The position numbers and the translations under genes are program-made. The notes under the pieces are model-generated. The model saw only the letters and a list, made by a program, of their open reading frames with translations, made no database searches and was not told the DNA's origin. From positions 1-46,378 of the forward strand of contig DAIRBY010000023.1 of NCBI GenBank assembly GCA_036796975.1: a stretch of 46,378 bases of DNA. The letters run 5' to 3'. Source of the stretch: UBA8190 sp003453695. Lineage in GTDB: Bacteria; Actinomycetota; Acidimicrobiia; Acidimicrobiales; UBA8190. Shown here in pieces: positions 32,569 through 39,572 of this stretch; the first letter of the stretch is position 1; each line of letters begins with the position of its first letter.

Positions 32569-33759
32569 TCAGGCGGGCTGCAGGCTCCAGCTCGAGATCA
32601 CCAGGTTTCCCTTGTTGACGGTCTCCTGCACGGTCACGGAGTAGCGCCCCGGCGAGGTGCCGCCCGAGAGGGAAATGGTGTTGGTCAGCGTGACCGCCGT
32701 GGCCTGCGTCCCGTTGGCCTGCACCGTGACGTTCAAGGGCGTGAGGTAGCGCGGATTGGCAGCTCCGATCAGCGGTGCAGGCGGGGCCACACCGGGAGCG
32801 AACGACCGCCACCAGTCGAGGCGGTTCTGGACCAGCGAGCGAACCCCGGCGATGTAGGCCTCGACGGCCGAGGTCTGGACCAGGAGCGGGTTCGTGGTCT
32901 GCGCCCAGGTCGGATCCGGCGTGCCGGCGAGGGAGAACGTCCCCATGGGCAACGAGTAGGTGGCGAGCGTCACCCCTTCGGACGCAAGGGGCGGAGGCAC
33001 CGGCACCGTCGGAGCTGCCGAGGCGACGATGTACTGCTGGCCCCCGTTGCTCGAGGTCTGGCTGACCTCGTTGGCCGTGACGAGATAGCGGTCAGGCGTG
33101 AACCACAGTGCGTTGGTGGGCCAGCACGTCACGAGGGTGATGGTGGGGCCCGGGGTGTTGTAGACGGGCGAGCCGGCGCTCACCACGGTGTGGGCCGTGA
33201 CCTGGAAGACGTAGGTGGTGCACGGCGACACGTACTGCACGGTGTCGCCGGCGGACAGGGTGGGGAGCCCGACGAAGTAGCTCACGTCATGCGCCTCGAG
33301 CACCGAATTGCCGGCCGAGCCCGGCCACACCGAGTAGGGATCGTGGCCGACGGCGACGGCGAGCACCGGGTCATCGGTCCCCTGCTCCACCGGAGCAACC
33401 ACGTGGAGCTTCGGGATCTGGAGAAGGCCCTTGACCGGGTCGCCCGAATTGGTGTTCGCCGAGCACGAGGCGAGGGTCGCCGAACCACCGGGGCCTGTGG
33501 CGGTCACCTGGGAGTTGAGGGCCCGGTTCTGCAGGAACCGGTGGACGAGCGCCCTGCCCACCCGCTCTGAGTGGGTGGTGAACAGCGTGGCGTTGACCTG
33601 CCACGCCACGGCTGCGGCGATGAGCAGGACGCCGAGGCCGATGAGGATGCGGTAGGTCATGCGGCGCGGCGTCACCCGGTGCTTGGCCTTCTTCGTGAAT
33701 CTGGTGAACGGCTTCTTGAGCTGATCGAACACCCGCACGGCGGTCCCCGTCTCACGCAC
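32569..33759 (-). CDS. Sortase with large C-terminal extension
   Basis: 396 residues. Basic N-terminus, one transmembrane helix (about 36-55), then a sortase beta barrel about 110-235. Catalytic triad candidates: His157 in LEAHDVSYF, Cys212 in TLVTCWPT and Arg224 in TPDRYLV. LLQIPKLHVVAPVEQG is the usual entry strand. Unlike ordinary class E or D enzymes, about 155 residues follow the barrel (240-396), with LDWWRSF and a beta-rich end (TVQANGTQATAVTLTN), perhaps an added substrate-binding or positioning domain. Sortases join secreted proteins to the cell wall or to each other. A hairpin separates it from the signal peptidase operon upstream. Confidence 0.85.
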   Translation of the reverse strand: MRETGTAVRVFDQLKKPFTRFTKKAKHRVTPRRMTYRILIGLGVLLIAAAVAWQVNATLFTTHSERVGRALVHRFLQNRALNSQVTATGPGGSATLASCSANTNSGDPVKGLLQIPKLHVVAPVEQGTDDPVLAVAVGHDPYSVWPGSAGNSVLEAHDVSYFVGLPTLSAGDTVQYVSPCTTYVFQVTAHTVVSAGSPVYNTPGPTITLVTCWPTNALWFTPDRYLVTANEVSQTSSNGGQQYIVASAAPTVPVPPPLASEGVTLATYSLPMGTFSLAGTPDPTWAQTTNPLLVQTSAVEAYIAGVRSLVQNRLDWWRSFAPGVAPPAPLIGAANPRYLTPLNVTVQANGTQATAVTLTNTISLSGGTSPGRYSVTVQETVNKGNLVISSWSLQPA

Positions 33760-33825
33760 CCCAGCGGCTCAACGCTACTGGCTGCCTCCGGGAAACCGGG
33801 GTCGCCCAGAGGGTGGCCGGGAAGG

Positions 33826-33856
33826 ATCCGCTCCCTAAGCGGGGGGCGGAGCGGAT
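33826..33856 (-). terminator. Hairpin between signal peptidase and sortase genes
   Basis: ATCCGCTCC (33826-33834) and GGAGCGGAT (33848-33856) are perfect 9-bp arms with a 13-nt loop. It lies about 90 nt after the signal peptidase stop in the leftward direction, so it may end that operon. No T-tract. Confidence 0.5.
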
Positions 33857-33945
33857 GCTGTCTACGGGTCATCGGCGAGAGAGGTCCCACGACCGCACCC
33901 GGTCCCCGGCGAGAGTCGTCGCCAACCCATGCCGGCCCCTGAAGA

Positions 33946-34626
33946 TCAGCACCTTTGCAGGACCGGGGCACTGTCGGTGTTGCAACCTTCTTGTTCGTTC
34001 TCAACTTCCGATTCCGTCGAAGGCCCTATCTGCTCTTCGTTCGGATGGGATCCACCATCATCCCGGCGCCGCGTCGGCCAGGCAATCACCAAGAAACTCG
34101 CCACCGAAACGACGATCGCCAACGTAATGGGGTGATGGAGCTGGGCCAACCACGCCGCTCCCTCGGGAATGTGGAACCAGACCTTGCCGATCACGGCGGC
34201 CGCTTTCGGATGCCAGAAATGGTCGGTGTAGCTGTTGTGATCGCCCTTTGTCACGAAGCCGGTGCTGCCACTACCACCCACGATGCGGTGGATGACGTTT
34301 TGACCCGCTCCGGGATCACCTTCGGGGATGCGATAGGCGACGATGTCGCCGACGCCGTAATGAGCCTGCTTCTCGACGATGGCGAGATCGCCATTGTGAA
34401 GGGTTGGCGTCATGGAGACTCCATGTACGCCGATGAACGAAGCGCTTCCCCCAAGGACAGGGGGACGCAACAGCAAGAACCAGACCGCCGCGCAAGCAAG
34501 GAGCAGCATCGCACCGGCGAAACGGCGCACCTGCAGGAACGAGACCTGGCGTCGTCCTTCCCTCGCTTCGCACTCGGGACCGCTCTCGTCGGGCGAGCGA
34601 AGCCGCTTGTCCAGCATCATGCTCAT
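33946..34626 (-). CDS. Signal peptidase I, ER/SipW type (Ser-His)
   Basis: 226 residues with two membrane helices (about 36-54 and 166-183) around a beta-rich catalytic domain. The nucleophile is Ser71 in GVHGVSMTPTL. Where ordinary bacterial enzymes carry a general-base Lys, this one has NVIHRIVG (His113), followed by VTKGDHN (Asp129). The Ser-His type is shared by archaeal, eukaryotic ER and Bacillus SipW peptidases. SipW handles the TasA/TapA biofilm fibre proteins and has a specialised substrate set; by analogy this enzyme may process the small secreted proteins upstream in the same operon. ATG at 34626 preceded by AGGAGA and 11 nt after the stop of the Gly-rich gene. The tail after the second helix is long and polar. 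Confidence 0.88.
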   Translation of the reverse strand: MSMMLDKRLRSPDESGPECEAREGRRQVSFLQVRRFAGAMLLLACAAVWFLLLRPPVLGGSASFIGVHGVSMTPTLHNGDLAIVEKQAHYGVGDIVAYRIPEGDPGAGQNVIHRIVGGSGSTGFVTKGDHNSYTDHFWHPKAAAVIGKVWFHIPEGAAWLAQLHHPITLAIVVSVASFLVIAWPTRRRDDGGSHPNEEQIGPSTESEVENEQEGCNTDSAPVLQRC

Positions 34627-34637
34627 ATCGCGTTCTC

Positions 34638-35519
34638 CTAGCTGTGGCTGGCCCCGCCACCTTGGCCCGGACCACCGAGCGAACTGCTACCGGGCACCAC
34701 GGAGACGTTCGACACCGTTACACCGGTGACGCCGCCGTCGTAACTGCCACCTCCCGCGCCAGCGCCTCCGCCGACCGTGGGCGAGCTGCTGCCCGAGGCA
34801 GCGGCGCCGACTGTGGCTCCGGCGCCACCGCCACCGGCGCCACCGCCGCCATTGCTTCCGGCATTGCCGTCGTTACCGGGATTGTCCGCACTGGCCGAAG
34901 TGCTCACACTGACGAACGGCACCGCGCCGCCGCCGGCACCGCTGGTGTGACCACCCCCACCACCGCCTCCACCGCCACCGGCGATGAGGACGACGGATGT
35001 CGAGCCGGTGCAGTTGGTGTTGCTGCAGAGCAGGAGGGCCGACGCGCCGCCTCCACCGCCCCCACCACCGCCCGAGGTGCCGTCGAAGTTGCCAGCTCCT
35101 CCCTTACCTCCCCCGGCATCGCCCTTTCCCCCCTGTGCCCCGTTCTGGTTGGAGCTCGTTGAACCCGCACTGCCGAGCTTTACCTCCAGGGTGATTGTCG
35201 ACGCCCCGGTGTTCTTGAGCGTTACCTCGATGCAAGCACCCGGGGAACCCGACCCACCGGCCCCGCCGGCGCTGGCACCTCCACCACCGCCGGCGCCGGC
35301 AAGGGTCATGTGGATCGAAGCTCCCGCCCCGAGCGTAAACGTGCCTTTGTCGCCGACCGAGTTCGACTGGGCCGTACAGACGAGGTTCACGGACTCGGCT
35401 GTCGCGTCCAGGCTGTCGGACGAGGACACGAGCGAGGCTGCGTAGGCGAGACCCAGGGACGCCGCGCCGGCCACCACGGCGACGGACCCACCGAAGAGGG
35501 CGAGACGGCGTGGTCTCAC
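34638..35519 (-). CDS. Secreted Gly-rich protein of the surface operon
   Basis: 293 residues with the GTG at 35519 overlapping the stop of the preceding gene. Signal-like segment LALFGGSVAVVAGAASLGLAYA, then a short two-Cys beta-like part, then several long Gly tracts broken by GGSGS, GGKGDAGGGKGG and GGGAGAGGG blocks. Cys occur in VNLVC, GACIEV, LLLC and NTNC. The composition recalls mycobacterial PE-PGRS proteins or structural fibre components, but there is no PE domain, so homology is not claimed. Tight spacing to the signal peptidase argues that it is a substrate. The Gly codons make the DNA strongly repetitive. Confidence 0.75.
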   Translation of the reverse strand: MRPRRLALFGGSVAVVAGAASLGLAYAASLVSSSDSLDATAESVNLVCTAQSNSVGDKGTFTLGAGASIHMTLAGAGGGGGASAGGAGGSGSPGACIEVTLKNTGASTITLEVKLGSAGSTSSNQNGAQGGKGDAGGGKGGAGNFDGTSGGGGGGGGGASALLLCSNTNCTGSTSVVLIAGGGGGGGGGGHTSGAGGGAVPFVSVSTSASADNPGNDGNAGSNGGGGAGGGGAGATVGAAASGSSSPTVGGGAGAGGGSYDGGVTGVTVSNVSVVPGSSSLGGPGQGGGASHS

Positions 35520-36004
35520 GAGCTCACCGAGCAGTTCGCAGTCGAGGCGGGAGGTCTGCGGCAAATCGCCACGCTCACTTCGGTGACAGCTGAGGCAGCA
35601 GGAGAAGGTGCGAAGGACACCGTCTCACTCGATGCACCCCGGTTGATGTCAGCGGAAGCAGCGGCGGGCGACGACTGTCCGTCTGTGAGCGCCACCGTCA
35701 CGGTTGCTCCGCTGCATCCGGGTTCGTCCAGTCCGCTGACGGTAGCCGTCGTCACCCCGAAGGTTCCGAGCGAAGGCGACCACCTGGCGGTATAGGTGAC
35801 GTGGACCCCAGCCGAGCCGCACTGGCCGGTCGGGTTGGGACTCGAATTCTTCACGGCCAGGAGCCCACCGAGAGAACGGTCCGCCGGGGCGTGGGGACGA
35901 GGGGAAATAGCCAATACCGCCGCGGCGACGAGGACCCCCAGCGCCACGACCGCGAGCGCTCGGAAGACATCCTTGTGCATGTGGAATGTCTTGCTCGTGG
36001 CCAT
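35516..36004 (-). CDS. Small secreted protein, surface-operon paralogue
   Basis: 162 residues with an N-terminal hydrophobic signal (about 15-34, FRALAVVALGVLVAAAVLAI). The mature part has QCGSAGVHVTYTARWSPSLG, then FGVTTATVSG, then CSGATVTVALTDG. This resembles the 150-residue protein at 36502 (CQSSATVKYTTAW ... PCANMDVDAVLTG), which suggests one beta-sandwich family with paired Cys. Two further Cys near the C-terminus may form a second bridge. ATG lies 1 nt after the stop of the upstream gene. Family not recognised. Confidence 0.75.
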   Translation of the reverse strand: MATSKTFHMHKDVFRALAVVALGVLVAAAVLAISPRPHAPADRSLGGLLAVKNSSPNPTGQCGSAGVHVTYTARWSPSLGTFGVTTATVSGLDEPGCSGATVTVALTDGQSSPAAASADINRGASSETVSFAPSPAASAVTEVSVAICRRPPASTANCSVSS

Positions 36005-36005
36005 G

Positions 36006-36413
36006 TCAACCGGTCACCGAGGCGCCCAGGTGGTTCACGGAGGCTGCGGGAAGAGTGAACCCGGTGCCGCAGCTCGTCCCTGTACAACTCGAAAACGAGA
36101 TCGTGGTGCTCGCGCCGGGAGCCGGCGCCGTACCCGTGCCGGCGGCGGTGCTCGACGAGGTCGTCCCAACCGCCGTCAGCGCCTTGCCGGAGCAGGAAGT
36201 GGCAGCCGCCGGAACAGTCACCGTCACCCCGGTCACCGTGATGCCCGCTCCGTAGACAGGGCTGAGCATCCAGGTCGATGCCGAGCACTTTCCGACACTG
36301 GCCTTACCCGCACCAACGGTGTGCGCGGACACAGTGAGCTGGGCGGCGGATGCAACCGCTGCCCCTCCCACGGTGCCAGCGACCATAAGCACAGTCAGCA
36401 GACGGAGCTTCAC
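36006..36413 (-). CDS. Small secreted protein, surface-operon paralogue
   Basis: 135 residues, GTG start with GAAAGGGAT upstream. Signal peptide LLTVLMVAGTVGGAAVASAA with a likely cut after ASA. The mature N-terminus QLTVSAHTVGAGKASVGKCS has the pattern LxVxxxTxxAGxxxVxxC also found in the 150-residue protein (LNVTSNTLAAGSKAVASC). Cys-rich (KCS, SCSG, SSCTGTSCG), so disulfides are likely. It follows an 88-nt gap containing a strong hairpin. Family not recognised. Confidence 0.78.
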   Translation of the reverse strand: MKLRLLTVLMVAGTVGGAAVASAAQLTVSAHTVGAGKASVGKCSASTWMLSPVYGAGITVTGVTVTVPAAATSCSGKALTAVGTTSSSTAAGTGTAPAPGASTTISFSSCTGTSCGTGFTLPAASVNHLGASVTG

Positions 36414-36442
36414 GGATCCCTTTCGGAGAGGCGAGGTGGGCG

Positions 36443-36484
36443 GCTTTGCCGCCGCCCCCGGATTGCCGGGGGCGGCGGCAAAGC
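36443..36484 (-). terminator. 18-bp perfect hairpin inside the surface operon
   Basis: Arms 36443-36460 and 36467-36484 are exact reverse complements (18 bp, mostly G/C) with a 6-nt loop. It sits between the first gene and the rest of the operon and has no T-tract. Either it ends most transcripts after the first gene or it stabilises that part of the mRNA after processing. Both would raise the first product above the others. Confidence 0.7.
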
Positions 36485-36501
36485 GCTTACGTCCTGGCTT
36501 G

Positions 36502-36954
36502 TCAGCCGGTGATGGCGACCTGGACGCCGGTCACGGCAGAGGCGGCCACTGCGCTGGTGCCGGTGGTCGAGAGGCTCCAGGTGTAGCTCCCGCTGCTGTT
36601 CAGCGTCTGGTGCCCGAGGTCGTCAGGAAGGGTGCCAGCTGTGGGCGTGTTGCCGGTGCCTGTCAATACTGCATCCACGTCCATGTTGGCGCACGGATAG
36701 GCCGAACTGACCTCCGGCGTGTCCACCTCGACGCTGGCCACGTCGAACTGGGTGTTAGTGGCATCCCAGGCCGTGGTGTACTTGACGGTAGCCGAGCTCT
36801 GGCACGACGCAACGGCCTTACTACCGGCAGCCAGCGTGTTGGACGTGACGTTCAGGCTGTTGGCGAAGGCAAAAGCCCCCCCACCCAGCGTCGCGGCCAC
36901 CAAGCCCGCGGCGACATACCGCTTCTTCCCGTTCACGAGGGTTTGAATCCTCAT
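36502..36954 (-). CDS. First small secreted protein of the surface operon
   Basis: 150 residues; ATG at 36954 with a strong AAAGGAG ribosome site 9 nt upstream. A SipW-type signal: KKRYVAAGLVAATLGGGAFAFA, cut probably before NSLNV. Mature pattern LNVTSNTLAAGSKAVASC, ATVKYTTAWDATNTQFDV, PCANMDVDAVLTG. Two Cys, no Lys-rich part, beta-strand-like throughout and ends VTGVQVAITG. Position first in the operon, a strong ribosome site and a hairpin behind it suggest it is the major subunit. Not similar in sequence to TasA or camelysin that I can see. Family not recognised. Confidence 0.78.
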   Translation of the reverse strand: MRIQTLVNGKKRYVAAGLVAATLGGGAFAFANSLNVTSNTLAAGSKAVASCQSSATVKYTTAWDATNTQFDVASVEVDTPEVSSAYPCANMDVDAVLTGTGNTPTAGTLPDDLGHQTLNSSGSYTWSLSTTGTSAVAASAVTGVQVAITG

Positions 36955-37782
36955 CTGGTTGTTCTCCTTTGGGTTTGGTTGGTTACCGACAAGGGCGTCG
37001 GGTTCGCCACTCGCTCCCCAAAGGCCAGGCGACCAGCTGCAGCCTGAGGTTCGACGCTTCGCCCTTCTCCGGGAGCCACTGAGGGTTCCCGTTCGAAGAC
37101 GACGGATATCGGGCCCGTCGCCCGGGTTCCCTCAGCGGCGTCGCCCACGAAGGGCTTGCTGAGGGGAGACGGTTCAGCCAGGTCGACTGAGCCGTCGCCT
37201 CGTCGGTGCGACGACACAGAGAAGGCAGGAAGCCCGCAGAGAATCGATGCGCTCTTCACTTCCATCCCTTCGTCGTCCGAAACGAGGGCGGCAAAGGTCA
37301 AGCGATCCTCGGGCCGGTATCCGAGCCGGGAACACATCCCCTCCACCCACTCGGGCGCTGCATTCCTGCGGCCGAGCGAGAGTCACTCTGTGCGAGCAAA
37401 CCCACGCAACGCGCAAGGTCATATCAACAAATGCTCAATGCGATCTTTCGGGACTTTCGCCTCTGCGGATCCCGGCCAGCGCCGGACCTCGGCGACTCAT
37501 CGACGGGGCCAAGACGACGGACTGGTCGCGACCGGAGAGGCCTGGATGACCGCGCACAAGTTCCGGGACGGCGCAAGCGCGACACATCGGTCCTTGCCAC
37601 CACTCTTTGCATCAGGAGAGAACCGACGGACGCAGAGCGCGGTCGGTGGGAACAACGCACGCCCACAGTTGGGCGGATACACGTCAGAAGGCGAAAAGAC
37701 CGCGTTTATCGCAGCACAGCAGGTGGAAATACACCGGCCCAGCAACTTTCGGGCAACGGGGGGCCATAACCAGGAGGCGGAA
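36955..37782. other. Long divergent intergenic region, 828 nt
   Basis: Separates the leftward operon from the rightward 427-residue secreted protein. It is less GC-rich than its surroundings, notably near 37415-37440 (AT-rich, ATATCAACAAATG). Several open frames occur, but none has a good ribosome site or recognisable protein. I checked by eye for c-di-GMP, c-di-AMP and cobalamin riboswitch consensus and found none. It probably carries two promoters with long leaders or regulatory RNA. Confidence 0.55.
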
Positions 37783-39066
37783 ATGTCTCGGGCGGCTCAA
37801 CGTGGCCTCGCCGGGGTCGGTCTACTCACGGCGACTCTGGTCCTTGTCCTTCCGGCGACGGCGGCGTTGGCCGGGCCGAGCGGGTGCCCCAATGAGCACT
37901 CCTCCCAGGCGAACTGCGCCGGTTCCCCCAGCTCGTCGACCTCGTCGACCCCGGGCAATTCCGGAACGACACCGGCAGCAAACGGCTCGGGCAACGGGAA
38001 CTCCCAGGCCCCTCCGGCCAGCACGCCTCCCGTCAGCACTCCGGTCGGGAAGGGCGGTGGGGGGAGCCCTGATGTGACCCCGCCCTCGCCTCCCGTCACT
38101 CCGAACGGCAATGCCGGCGGCGGAGGGAACAACTCGAAGTCGACCTCGAACGGCGGGCAGATCCCGCCCGGCAACAACGGGCACATCCAGATCGACGAGT
38201 ACGCCGCCGACGGCGGGAAAGGCAATGACCCCCATCCAGGGTGCGGCTTCAGTATCAACTTCTTCGGCTACGACACGAGCACGGTCGCAAACCCCGTCAC
38301 CGCCCACATCACGGTGGCCCCTTGGGCTCCCACCAAGGGCGGCACCATCCAGCACTTCACCACGTCCTTCCCGCCTTACGTACGCGCCAGCGGGAGTCAG
38401 CTCGATGAGAACTTCCCGACCATGGACCCGGCGCAGGTCGTGAGCATGTTCTCGGGTGTGGCCCCGAAGAAGCAGGGATGGCACGTCCGGGTCACGGTGA
38501 CCGTGCAACCGCTGGCCATCGGCAGCGATGTCAAACACCACATGCTGTGGCTCAACTGTGCCGGGGTGATCATTCTCGGGAGCGGTGGTTCCACCGGCTC
38601 GGGGCCGGGCGCCGGGCCCACCTCGACGCCGGGCGCACCGGGCACTCCGGGCACGACCGGGGGAAGCAGCGGCAGCGGGAGCGGCGGCGTGACGCTGGTC
38701 GGCGCCGGCACCGGCGTCACCCCGACGCCAACACCGACCGTCAGCACCGGCGGGTCGTCGGGCTCAGGCGGGTCGTCGGGTGTCGGCGGGTCGTCGGGTG
38801 TCGGGGGGTCGTGGGGCTCAGGCGGATCGTCGGGTGTCGGCGGGTCGTGGGGCTCAGGCGGCCTGGCCGCACGAGCGGTGTCCGTGGCCCTGGCGCCGTT
38901 CGGTGGGCTGCACACACCGGTCCTCTCGGCAACGACGGTGCACACCGGCGAGGTGTGGGCGGGATCGCGTCCGTTGGAGCTCGCCGGCTTCGCGGCGGGA
39001 ACGGGGATGATCCTGTGGGGCGGAGTGGTGCGCCGCCGGGTGAGGAGGAGGCCGAAGGTCAGCTGA
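37783..39066 (+). CDS. Secreted repeat protein with sorting-signal-like C-terminus
   Basis: 427 residues; the ATG at 37783 follows AGGAGG. Signal peptide GVGLLTATLVLVLPATAALA. A Ser/Pro/Gly/Thr-rich linker to about residue 125, then a compact domain of about 125 residues (GHIQIDEYAADGGKGNDPHP, CGFSINFFGYDTSTVANPVT, GWHVRVTVTVQPLAIGSDVK) with two Cys, then Thr/Pro/Gly repeats (GSSGVGG/GSWGSGG). The end reads SRPLELAG, a hydrophobic stretch FAAGTGMILWGGVV and RRRVRRRPKVS, which is the layout of a cell-wall sorting signal although LPxTG/LAxTG is not intact. It may be a substrate of the sortase at 32569. Divergent from the small secreted genes. Confidence 0.75.
   Translation: MSRAAQRGLAGVGLLTATLVLVLPATAALAGPSGCPNEHSSQANCAGSPSSSTSSTPGNSGTTPAANGSGNGNSQAPPASTPPVSTPVGKGGGGSPDVTPPSPPVTPNGNAGGGGNNSKSTSNGGQIPPGNNGHIQIDEYAADGGKGNDPHPGCGFSINFFGYDTSTVANPVTAHITVAPWAPTKGGTIQHFTTSFPPYVRASGSQLDENFPTMDPAQVVSMFSGVAPKKQGWHVRVTVTVQPLAIGSDVKHHMLWLNCAGVIILGSGGSTGSGPGAGPTSTPGAPGTPGTTGGSSGSGSGGVTLVGAGTGVTPTPTPTVSTGGSSGSGGSSGVGGSSGVGGSWGSGGSSGVGGSWGSGGLAARAVSVALAPFGGLHTPVLSATTVHTGEVWAGSRPLELAGFAAGTGMILWGGVVRRRVRRRPKVS
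38746..38863 (+). repeat. Degenerate 18/15-nt coding repeats (GSSGVGG-type)
   Basis: Tandem units related to GGCGGGTCGTCGGGTGTC encode Gly-Ser-Ser-Gly-Val/Trp repeats in the stalk of the secreted protein. Several copies are identical over 15 or more bases, so copy number probably varies between strains. Confidence 0.7.
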
Positions 39067-39173
39067 CCACAAGGACAGGGCGGGGTTGGGACGCTGCGTC
39101 GCCGGCGGGACTCGCGTGTGACGGGTCTCGCCGGTGACAGCGGCGAGCTGAGGTGATCGAGGCGGCGCTCGGG

Positions 39174-39572
39174 TCAGCGAGACGAGAACGGCGTCCACGA
39201 CGCGCTGAGCCACGTCCGGCGCCGGCAGGCGGGGCACGTCATGAAGCGGGTGTAGCCGCGGCCGGGGCGCCAGAGGAAGAACGGCACGTGCAGCGTCAGG
39301 TAGCGCAGGACGTCCACCTCGGTGTGCACAGCGCATGACGAGCAGGCGATTTCGACCGGCGGGACCAGGCCCATGCCCCCGGGAGGGAACGGCGAGGGCA
39401 GGTCGATGCCGGGGTGTTCGTCGTCAGCGGAGTCGGAGAACCGGGAATAGAGGGCGTACTTGCCCACGTCCTCCGGTTCCTCCTCACCCGGCCGGCCCGG
39501 GTCGTCGACGCGGGTGGCGGGAGCCCAGAACAGCGCCTGTTTGCCGAGCGGGTCCGGGCCCTCCGGACTCAC
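39174..39572 (-). CDS. Zinc-ribbon protein coupled to ParA
   Basis: 132 residues; the GTG at 39572 overlaps the parA stop (GTGA). The N-terminal half is acidic and Pro-rich (EEEPEDVGKYALYSRFSDSA). The C-terminal half has two CxxC pairs, IACSSCAV and MTCPACRR, separated by about 35 residues with hydrophobic strands (LRYLTLHVPFFLWRPGRGY), which is a zinc-ribbon pattern. No ParB-like DNA-binding domain. I do not recognise a named family; coupling with ParA suggests a partner role. Similar pairs may occur elsewhere in actinobacteria, but I cannot check. Confidence 0.7.
   Translation of the reverse strand: MSPEGPDPLGKQALFWAPATRVDDPGRPGEEEPEDVGKYALYSRFSDSADDEHPGIDLPSPFPPGGMGLVPPVEIACSSCAVHTEVDVLRYLTLHVPFFLWRPGRGYTRFMTCPACRRRTWLSASWTPFSSR

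Noticed and set aside
36951..37346. Leftward frame of 131 codons that overlaps the start of the first surface gene
   Set aside because: Its end merely translates the ribosome-binding leader, composition is unlike neighbours, no start with ribosome site; treated as leader.
37156..37782. Longer N-terminus for the 427-residue secreted protein
   Set aside because: The true signal peptide begins at the ATG at 37783 with an AGGAGG site; upstream residues would hide the signal.
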